The notes under the pieces are model-generated. The model had not been told where the DNA came from and searched no databases. It saw only the letters and a program-made list of their open reading frames with translations. Position numbers and translations under genes: made by a program. From Diorhabda sublineata (lineage: Eukaryota; Arthropoda; Insecta; Coleoptera; Chrysomelidae), in assembly GCF_026230105.1 (NCBI RefSeq), contig NC_079476.1, forward strand, positions 37,748,559 through 37,812,558: a DNA stretch of 64,000 nt, read 5' to 3'. Below are positions 48,029 through 60,000 of this stretch, piece after piece. Each line of letters opens with the position of its first letter. Position 1 is the stretch's first letter.

Positions 48029-51000
48029 TCAACCGTCAACGACTAACCATTTTTCTTGAATTTGTTCGACTTGTTGAGTTTGGATCGGCGTTCTCAACCT
48101 CGCTTGGATTTCCAATTTACCTCCTACCTTTTTTCTACCTTCCAAAAGCTACAAATTAAAAAATTATATACATTTATCTATTATTACAAATTTTAAAATG
48201 GTACTTACATCGAACGTATCATGAATTTCACATTGTGTTTCCAACTGTTGTAATTTAACATTAACAGTTCCTATTAGAACGTCGCTCCTGAAGAACCCTC
48301 TGAAAATATGACACAGATTATTATTTAGTTCAGAAAAAATTTTATATGTGTGTATTCTGATCGCCTAAAATTGATTGCTGCTCTATCAAAATGTGAAAAC
48401 AGATTTGTTTTAATTGTAAAAAAGGGCAAAAGTTTCTGAAATACAATAATCTCTTACAACAGTAGTTAGTATTGATTCACAGGGACAACTACACCCTTTT
48501 AACATATTTTTATAACAATTTTAACATTTCACGTGGTTAATGTGGACGAATTGATTAATTGACCAAACACAAACTTTTTATTTACATTATTTTCAGTTAA
48601 TATTGTTATATCAAAGACTTATGCACTACTCAGAGCCGGTATCATACACCTATTAAGGATACAAAGTATCAAATAGATTAGGCTCAGTTCACATAACGCA
48701 CTGTGTCGCAAGTATCCTAGAAATCAATGAAGGCGTTTTTGGTAATCCTAGTTTAGCGATGCTATCGTGCAGGGTCTTAGACAGGGGTTGCTGACATAAT
48801 AACTGGGATCCACCACGATGTCAAGTCTGGTATTCGTCACCTGTCTATCGGTCATAATTGACTTACCAAAGTAAAGTCATTCGCGAGCACCTCCTGCGGC
48901 TGGTACTTGTAGTAAAGTGTATGTGTATTGAGAATTGATTGAACCGGTGCAGATAGTCAGTATTATCTAATACACTACAAAACAAATTTCATACAGATAC
49001 ATTCATTAACTCTTGTATATCAATTAACATGAAAATCCTGTTCTCTTATGATAATAAACATTAAACAGTTGACGTTATTGTAACAAATTACAAAATTTTC
49101 TTGATATACCTACAAAAAACACGGCAATCCTCCTAAAAACGTACAGCAGCCTGGACAGGATACGGGAGAACCACAGCAGCTACATCTAATTCCAATAAAC
49201 GTCAAATTGCGTTAGTAATCACTCAGTTAAATCAAGTTTATTAGAACTAATTAACAGTAACCAGTTACGAATGAAAAAATTGTAAGAATAGCTTAAAATT
49301 TATAATAGCCCGAGACACAGCTACTCTTCTCTATATGTTGATCCGTTACCTTATAATTTTTAAAAAAATTATTTTCCTTTTATTAAAAACAAATATGGAA
49401 ATTGATTCTATTTTTTAGAAACTGTATTACAACATTGGACATTTTATTTGTGTCATTCGTTGTAATATTTTGCTGTTCTAATTTTTTGATTACGGTGTCA
49501 ATCAAAGCTAAAAATACAATAGAATCAACCTTAGATGAAGCACAGTGGAATCTTTAAAGTTGGAAGTGTTCATGATCACATTTTCAAGACCAAATAGATA
49601 TTAAAAAAAATATATTTATATAAATAAATTGGTTACTGTATATATGAACTTGATTAACTGGACTTTTTTTATTCCAGCACATAATTTTTTTTCTCATATT
49701 ATAAAAACTTTATGTTGAAGCTAAAAAATGATGTACACTTTCGAGTTATTTTTGTATAGATCAATAATTAATACTTTACAAGGATAAATTGTTCAACTAA
49801 GGGAAAAAAAATTTCTAGTGACACCTGTTTAGTAAACAGATGCAATAATTTACCAAAATCTAATTTTCTTCAGACAACTTAGTGTTTTTTATAATCTATA
49901 GTGTATATAAGGTTATTTTGTCAAGTCTATTTTGTTTTTTAACCCCTTTTAAGCTAATTTTTTTCATTACGTTTTATTTCTCGCCTCCAATTAATTTATT
50001 TTTATCTAAATCTGTCTAATTCTTTCAAATACTTCCGCAATATTTTTATTACTTGTAATGTCCCCATTCTTGTCTTTAGCATTTAGTATTAACACCCTGA
50101 CATGATTTAATCATAATTATAATATTGTAATTAACAAGGAAAAACATAGGACATGCCTCAGGATTAAATACCAAACCAGTTTAGATTTGTGAAAAAAATT
50201 CACCTCAATATTGATCTTCAGAAGTGAGATCAAAACACCATACGAGAAATGAACAGAAACGCCATCAAATGGTACACGAATAGCTCTAAAACAGCAGACG
50301 GAACATTACAGGGACCTAGAACCGAACAATCTGAAAGTCTAGACAACACTTCAAGCAGAAATATCAACATCATCAACTGTCCGATAACCAAGTAATTACA
50401 GCTCTAATTTCATAAAATCCAAACTAGTGTGGGAATGCCTGGACAAGATAAATGAACTAAGAAAGAAACATTCTGGAACACACTGGAAATAATTGAGAGA
50501 CTCGATAAAGTAGGGACAGACAAACCCTTCATAGGACTTGAAACCTTCTGTGGTATCAGCTATAGAATAATAGAAAAAGCATTGGAAAAGAAGATAGATA
50601 GAATTGGTAGAATACACATGGGCTAGGACAGCCAAATACTCTCCCGGGAAACTATAACTGGAGAAGATCTACTGAATGTATTAGTCCAAGTATGTACAAC
50701 CTACTAAGAGGAGTCCTTTTGGAACACTTTCACCTATAGACTAAACAGATAATGCAAATTCTGCCTCTAGATTCTCTCAAAGTGTGAGACACTCCAGAGC
50801 ACTACACCTGGGAATGTATTTCAGTTTATTAAGTTTCTATTTGAGCCTACCATGAAAAACTTTATCAAAGTTTTTTATTATCCTGTGTACTTGGTCTATG
50901 GTGGAGTAGTTTGTGATGTGAAGGTATTAGTTTTCTTTCTTCAAGTATAGGGCTTAATCTTTTTATTAGTATTCTCTCGAATAGCTTTGGTAATAGCGGT

Positions 51001-54000
51001 ATTGGTCTGTATGAAGATACTACGTTTGGTGGTTTACCTAGTTTGGAAATCATTATGACTTCAGGCTACTCTCTACAATGTAGGTGTAGCTTTCTTTGGT
51101 AAATGTTTTAGTATTTCCCCTGTGATTAATTCACAGCCAGGAACTTTCTTCAGGTTGATATTTACTTTAATCATTGTGGATATTTCATTTGGGGTAGTAT
51201 AAGTTATTGGGAATGTATGAAATAAAAGATAAAGATTTCTGGTAGCTATAGCAATCCCATATTCTTAACTTTCAATGAAGAAAGCTAGAATTGAAATTCG
51301 GTAAATTTGATAAAAACTGTTATCATTGACGTTATTATTGATTATAATTTCTCCAGGTTAGATTAAAAAAGATTAAAAAATATATTCTATCGGTATTGGA
51401 AGCAGGAGCATTTCAGGTTAAATGAAAAGAAAGGTACATCAATAGAAGGTGTTTATTCATGAATAACTAAAATGGAGTAAGCTTTGAACTCCAAAAGAAA
51501 TGGGGTAAATATATCAGCTGTAAACTCTGGGATAAGTATTGCAGAAAAAAGAAGAAACAATAGATACTTTGGGTAACGGGGTACATGGAACCCCAACTCT
51601 GATATTATTGATTCCAATTTATAGCCAAATGTTAAAATTAAAAACTGTCACCAAGTGTACATAATTTTATCTCACAAATGGCAAGAATTTGTTTTAGTGG
51701 AAAGTTAAAAATAATAATCATCCAAAGGCCTACATGCTAATTATTTTTTATTGAGCTCACCCTTTGGAATATACTTCGAATTTTATACTGTGTCTTTTAA
51801 AAACCCTCTGACATTGCCTTGAATTCCTTTGTATTGGTATAACAAAAGTTTTCCCATATTCCGGATTATTCGTATTTTTAATAGTAGATGTTCTATCACT
51901 AAAAGGAGTTTCCTAAAAAATTGGGAAAATTATTAGATAAAAATAAAATTTACGTTTTGTATAATTATTTATCAAGAAAATTTAGAAACATAAACATATG
52001 AAAAGTTCTAAGAAATTAAAGAAATTATTTATTAATACATACCTGTGGATATGGAAATTCCATCTTAACATAAGTATCTACATCTTTATCTGTGGATATA
52101 TTAAGTCCTCTGTGTATACAGATTTCGATATCATTATCGCTTATGTCTGTGAAAACTTTAACAATAGCAAATTCTTTACTTTCATAATGGAATTTAGGAA
52201 TCCTGCCTTCTTTCTTCGCTGCTCTAATCACATCTAAATCCTTTGCTACATTCAAACCAAACCTAAATATAAATTCAAAAATTTAAACGCAATTTACACC
52301 TAAACAGTATTGAAACATATTTTGTGGAACATCAGAATTTCATTTCAAAACTGTTGAACCAAATTCTCAGTCCTCTATTTGGATTCCCTATTTTCCTCTA
52401 ATTTTATTAGCATTGGAACAAGAGTTATAAGTGAGATACTAAAAATATTAATTGAATTAAAACTATTTTGGACAGAACAAGAAAATTGAATTAGAAATCA
52501 ACAACCAAACGGATATTAAATACTTGTATGTATGGATGTTGGGGTATCGTATACACTGAAGCCCAAAGGATCTATAGTGTCCCTCTTGCTTGATACTATA
52601 CTGGAGAACCCAGTGTTTACAGCTGATCTGGTAATCTCAATCCTTTTAAAAAGTCTGGGACATGGGATAGCTGTAGTTTTACCAGAGATCTTCGTCTTCT
52701 ATTTCATATGCTTCCATATGTAGAGCTCTGGAGTTCCGTAATGTTTCACACTTCGATATTAAATACTTAAAGAGTTCAATTCAAAACCTGTTATGACCTG
52801 CCAGGATAAGAGCTGACACCAGAAAATTTAAAACATAGGTAGAATTTGTGAACGTTAGAAGTAGAAAACAAGAATCAAACCAATGAATGAATAGGGTGAT
52901 GGGTCAAAGTGTCCCAAAAATTGCCCGAAACAAGATACAAGGCAGCTGAAGAAGTGTAAGAAAAAGATTGAATTTATAAGGTGTTCAAAATAAATAAAAT
53001 TACTTTTTTACCAGGTTACAACTGCTCAACCTCATTCAATACAACCCTTTCCCACCTTTTCCCTTCATTTGGAGAATATCCCAAAGGCACAATCGTCTCG
53101 GTTCCATTCCCATCACATCTTTTTACTACGTTTTAGTTTAAGGGGGTTACCAATAATCCTCTTTAATATTTCCATCATTTACCAGAATGGTTGAGAACAG
53201 GTGCACTAATTAAATTAATGCAACGTGCATGATAAATAGTAAAGCTCCAAGCTGCCTGTAGGGGAAGAAGAAGGATTGATGAAGGGAAAGGATATCATTG
53301 TTGGCCAGTTTTATCCACCACTTTCCTTTATTATACAACTTATTACTAAATGTTTTTAATTGTTTTTATAGAAATTTACCTTTCGAATCTATTCATTCCT
53401 GCAATGTCGCCAATTGCTTTGTTATGATCTCTAGTTGTAAGGCACATTTTTAGTTGTTTTTGCAGTTGAATTTCTAATCTGGCGAAAAGATCACTATCTT
53501 CAACTGCAACTGTTTCATCATTTTCTGTCGTTATAGCAATATTATATCTGCAATACATAGAATATTTATGATATGATTAGATAATTTCACAAGAACAAAT
53601 AAAAAAATAGAAAAAATTCCGGATGAAGAAAATTTGGTTAAGATAATAAAAAAAGCAAGAGTACGACGGTTGGGACTTATATAGAGTTGAATTAGAAGCT
53701 GAGGTATGAATGATAAAAGAGTGGACACAAGATAGGAGAATAAGATGGTAAGATGAGGTGGAGATGGACTTGGGAAGAATGGGGATGATAAAATGTGAAC
53801 AAATGGCTATGGATAGGCAGAATTACAGAGGGTTAGTAAACAAGCTAAAGGTATAAGACGATGGGAAATAAGCCTTCCTCAAAAAGGGTTCCCTAAAGAT
53901 CTACATGAGACATTTTACAATTATACATATATTTGTTGAAATATAAATAAATAAAATACCATTCTTGACTCATCTCTCTTATCTTTATTTTTGAAAGGGG

Positions 54001-57000
54001 ATGTTTGTGTTACAAAAAGGGTAGATAATGAGGTTATATTTAATTGGAATAATATGATCATACATTTATATTTGAACCTTAAATGGTTAGGTATATTTTC
54101 CAAATTAAACCTTATATGGTCTAGAATTTTGTAATTGAATTCTAAATGGTCAAATATGTCCAAAATCAAATCTGATATGGTTCAGAATTTTGTAATTGAA
54201 TTCTAAATGGTCAAATATGTCCAAAATCAAACCTGATATGGTTCAGAATTTTGTAATTGAATTTTAAATGGTCAAATATGTCCAAAACCAAATCTTATAT
54301 GGTTCAGAATTTTGTAATTGAATTCTAAATGGTCAAATATGTCCAAAATCAAACCTGATATGGTTCAGAATTTTGTAATTGAATTTTAAATGGTCAAATA
54401 TGTCCAAAACCAAATCTTATATGGTTCAGAATTTTGTAATTGAATTCTAAATGGTCAAATATGTCCAAAATCAAACCTGATATGGTTCAGAATTTTGTAA
54501 TTGAATTCTAAATGGTCAAATATGTCCAAAATCAAACCTGATATGGTTCAGAATTTTGTAATTGAATTTTAAATGGTCAAATATGTCCAAAACCAAATCT
54601 TATATGGTTCAGAATTTTGTAATTGAATTCTAAATGGTCAAATATGTCCAAAATCAAACCTGATATGGTTCAGAATTTTGTAATTGAATTTTAAATGGTC
54701 AAATATGTCCAAAATCAAACCTGATATGGTTCAGAATTTTGTAATTGAATTTTAAATGGTCAAATATGTCCAAAACCAAATCTTATATGGTTCAGAATTT
54801 TGTAATTGAATTCTAAATGGTCAAATATGTCCAAAATCAAACCTGATATGGTTCAGAATTTTGTAATTGAATTCTAAATGGTCAAATATGTCCAAAATCA
54901 AACCTGATATGGTTCAGAATTTTGTAATTGAATTTTAAATGGTCAAATATGTCCAAAACCAAATCTTATATGGTTCAGAATTTTGTAATTGAATTCTAAA
55001 TGGTCAAATATGTCCAAAATCAAACCTGATATGGTTCAGAATTTTGTAATTGAATTCTAAATGGTCAAATATGTCCAAAATCAAACCTGATATGGTTCAG
55101 AATTTTGTAATTGAATTTTAAATGGTCAAATATGTCCAAAACCAAATCTTATATGGTTCAGAATTTTGTAATTGAATTCTAAATGGTCAAATATGTCCAA
55201 AATCAAACCTGATATGGTTCAGAATTTTGTAATTGAATTTTAAATGGTCAAATATGTCCAAAACCAAATCTTATATGGTTCAGAATTTTGTAATTGAATT
55301 CTAAATGGTCAAATATGTCCAAAATCAAACCTGATATGGTTCAGAATTTTGTAATTGAATTCTAAATGGTCAAATATGTCCAAAATCAAACCTGATATGG
55401 TTCAGAATTTTGTAATTGAATTTTAAATGGTCAAATATGTCCAAAACCAAATCTTATATGGTTCAGAATTTTGTAATTGAATTCTAAATGGTCAAATATG
55501 TCCAAAATCAAACCTGATATGGTTCAGAATTTTGTAATTGAATTTTAAATGGTCAAATATGTCCAAAATCAAACCTGATATGGTTCAGAATTTTGTAATT
55601 GAATTTTAAATGGTCAAATATGTCCAAAACCAAATCTTATATGGTTCAGAATTTTGTAATTGAATTCTAAATGGTCAAATATGTCCAAAATCAAACCTGA
55701 TATGGTTCAGAATTTTGTAATTGAATTCTAAATGGTCAAATATGTCCAAAATCAAACCTGATATGGTTCAGAATTTTGTAATTGAATTTTAAATGGTCAA
55801 ATATGTCCAAAACCAAATCTTATATGGTTCAGAATTTTGTAATTGAATTCTAAATGGTCAAATATGTCCAAAATCAAACCTGATATGGTTCAGAATTTTG
55901 TAATTGAATTCTAAATGGTCAAATATGTCCAAAATCAAACCTGATATGGTTCAGAATTTTGTAATTGAATTCTAAATGGTCAAATATGTCCAAAACCAAA
56001 TCTTATATGTGTCAGAATTTTGTAATTGAATTCTAAATGGTCAAATATGTCCAAAACCAAATCTTATATGGTTCAGAATTTTGTAATTGAATTCTAAATG
56101 GTCAAATATGTCCAAAATCAAAACCTTATATAGTGCAGAATTTTATAACTGAGCTCTAAATGGTCGAATATGTTCAAAACTATACTTTAAATGATATCGA
56201 ATTTTGTATTTAAACCCTAAACGGTCGAATATGTTCAAAATTGGACCTTATATGGTTCAGAATTTTGTAATTGAACCTTGAATGGTTAAATGTTCTGAAA
56301 GTAAATAAGAATTAACAAAAAACATGGGTTCATTATGTTCAATATAGTATCCACTGTATATGGTTAATAATTACCTATATTCCGTTAAAAATAAATTTGG
56401 TATCATTGTATTTTAAACGATTTTAGAGGTCTTTTTATATTCATAATTGTTATAATCATTATTATTTGTTATATTGAGTGAACCAATCCAGGTTTAAAAA
56501 TATATTTTTTCTGTTAAAGGCCCTCAATTCTCAAGATGGCCGTTTTAAATAAAAATATAATTTCATTTATATGAAAACTAGAAACATTATATGTAGATAA
56601 CCTTATCACTGATAAGGTGAGGGCTGGAATACTAATAAACACTCTTATCTTTATTTTTGAAAGGGGTTGTTTGTTGTAAAAAGAGTAAATAATGAGATTA
56701 AATAACAGAATAAAACTGAAGTAATATGAATATTCATCTAAAAACAGCATTCTTGTAAACAAGGTCGATTTCTACATTAGTAATAAGTGGTGAGTTTTAA
56801 GAAATTTGTTTTTTTTGTTCAATAGTCAAATTATGGTTTTGTCCATAATGAAAACTTTTGTACATTTCAATATTTTGTATATATGATAAAAAATTTTTTT
56901 ATTGTTTTTTAAAAAGTTTCGAAATACAAATAAATTACACAGAATACGATACAGAGCTTGAATAGTAGTTTCATAAAACTTTGAATAGAAGAATATACAG

Positions 57001-60000
57001 AGTCTGTTCGGAACTTGATCCTTCTTTCGATCTTTAGGGAGCCCTTTTCGAAGACTTATCCCCTCACATTGTTTGATAACCCTTTCTATTTCTGCCTATT
57101 CATAGCCATTTTTTTACTGTTTCTCAGCCCTATTCCCTCCAAAGTAATTACCACTTGATCTTGACATCTATTCTCCTCTTCCACCTTGTACCCACTCTAC
57201 CATCATTCTTATCCCAGCTCTTCGTATATGTCCCAACTATCTTATTCTTATTTTTTTATTATTTCAACCAAATTTTCTCCATCCAGAATTTTTTTATTTC
57301 CTTTTTTGTTCTTCCTCTTTATACCTCATTGATTTTCATAATAAATTTCAATTTATCGTGGCAAGATATTTTAATACATACAGGATCTGTTCTGAAAGTA
57401 TTAGAACTGGTTTTTTCCTGAACTAACAAGAGGTGCTTGCACGATTAGAGAAGTGGAATATTGGAAAGAAAATCTTCAGTCAGCTTCCTGCCTTTAAAGA
57501 GAGTAGATCGATCATCATGGAGAATCATTGAGCATTTACTAGAGCAGCAATACGTGATCAAATTTTGTGTAAAACGGACAAAGAGACTCACGACATGATT
57601 AAGGAGGCCTACGATGATACTGTCATAGCTAGATCGGATGTTTTAGAATGTTCTGAGAAGGTAGGTAAAGAGTGGAAGACGACGACAGCTCTGAACGCCT
57701 TTGGACTAGCAAGACTAACGAAAATGTGTGGCGAGTGAAAAATTATTATATAGTGACCATTAGATGAGTTTATGAGATCGTGAAAGAAGATTTAGCTACG
57801 AGGGAAGTGTTAGACTTTTATTTATTCCCGAGAATACAAATGACGCTCAACGTGAAGCATTCACATTCAATAGAAGCGGTCCAACAGGCCGTGACCCAGG
57901 AGCTTTATAGCATTCCAAACGTGAAGCTCCTGGAGATAATTAAAAAAATGAGTTCTACTACCTTCAGAACAGAATTGCATTTCCAGGTCCGTAACTATCA
58001 TAAACCATATATTTTACTTACTCATTGTCCAACTGTGACTTAGCATCTGGAGATACTGGGATTGATGACCAATCTACAGGAAGTCCTGCTATCGACGCCT
58101 CAATCAATTTATCAAATCCTTTTGCTTGTCTCAAGAATTCCTTAGCTTGTGATATTTCGCCTCTCTTTTTCGCATCTAATGCAGCTAGTTTGAATTGTTT
58201 TTGTTTGGCTATTAGAATTTTCATTTGTTTATCAGCTTCTGTCTGTTTATGCACTGTCACTACACAAAAATTATTGTTTTTTTTTTACAAAAATATGTAG
58301 TGATTATTAATAAAGTAAGTCTTACCTCCGGTTTTACCGCTAGGACTAGGTGCACTTGATTTACTGTTTTCTCCACTAGCACTAGGAACTGGAGCAGGTC
58401 TACTTGGTTGTGCAGGTGAAGGATCGGCAGCAGGTTGCGGTGCAGACTGTTGTAAACCAGGAATCGGTGCAAAACCTGGAAAAACACATATGTAAACATT
58501 TTAATAAAATATAATTTTAGTGATTTTCAACAATTACCTGGAGGAGTTGGTAGTTCTTCGTAAGCAAAACTTTTTCCAGCCTTATTCGCTTTAATTGCTT
58601 GCTCAAACTGTTTTATAATTCTCCCATATCTTCGAACTTTACTTGAATTATTTTCTTCTTTTGCTTTTGCTTCTTGCTGTTGATAAATTGCCAACCTTTG
58701 TTGTAGAGCTTCAAGAACAGTAGTAGCTGTTATAAGACTTGGTGTAGGTTCGGCTACAGCTGCAACAGCAGGTGAAGGTTCCGCTACAGCTACAGCAGGT
58801 GTATTATCATCTGTTGAGTTTGAGCTAAAAATGAGAATTTTATGCTCATGCATCTCCGTATAGCAGGCACCACTCGAACTACTTGAGTAATAGGGTTTAC
58901 CCTCTTGTGCTTGCTTTTTATATAAAAAAAATGTTATACCTGTTTTGTTGAACTTCATTTTCTTGAACTCGCGGTTCTGGAACACTGGTTTCATCCGGCG
59001 GGCCAGGCATATTTGATAAATCTATAGGTTGGCCGTTTTTAAGGGCTGTAATAACAGCGTCAAACTGTTTAGCTCGTTTTAATAATAGAACTGCTTTTTG
59101 AGCATTTCCTGAATGTTTAGCTTTGAGTGCAGCCACTTTGTATTCTTTCTGTCGTTCTAAAAGGGCATTTAATGTGCCAGGATCATAACTAGGAGTTTCT
59201 GCAGGAGATTCTTGATCAAGTGGTTCTGAAGGGGAAGATATTTCTGAAGGCGGTGTAGATGGTTTTGGATGACTAGGGGTTGAAGTATGAGGATAAATAT
59301 CTGGAGGAACGCTTTCATCATTTAAATCTATTGGTTTTCCTAGTTGTGCCTGTTTAATAAGGTCTTTTAAAGTTTTTATAGCTCTACTGTATCTTTTTGC
59401 TTTCATTGTTTCCCCTGATTCTTTTGCTTTGGTTTCACAAATTTCATAATTCTTCAGCCTCCCTGTAAGAATATCAATGGTTCCAGAGCTACTGGCACTT
59501 GGTTCTTCTTCATGAGATGAAGGGGAATCTTCTACAGGTTCTTCTTCAGCTCCACCTAAAAAAAAATTTTTGAAATCAATTATTTAAATTGAAGCTTCCA
59601 AAAAAATTCTAATATATGAATATTTATTTTAATACTAGATAACATACCACTAATTGCATTTAATTCGCTAAGCAAATCTGGATCATTTTCATCTATAGAT
59701 TCATCATCATCTTCATCAACTTCATCTTTTAATGAATTAGAAATCATTGAATCCAATTCTTTTTGAGGAATTATTTTTCTAGGAGGCCTTTTTGGTTGTT
59801 TAGCTGGTCCACCTCCGGCTAATGCTGCAAGTTCAGCTTCCAAGTCTTCATCATCATCATCATCTTCATTGTTTAAACCAGTATCAAAATCAGTAGGTAT
59901 ATCGAACAGTCCATACTACAAAATAAAAATGTTTATCTACAACCGTTTTATAATGTACCAATTATATGACTATTTGCTCGTCTGTAATAATACTCATTAA

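Noticed and set aside
47902..48159. 85-codon plus frame
   Set aside because: It is the shadow of the last CC2D1 exon on the minus strand.
54060..56295. CRISPR array
   Set aside because: The 61-bp units are contiguous with no unique spacers, and the DNA is animal nuclear. The same applies to the other four arrays.
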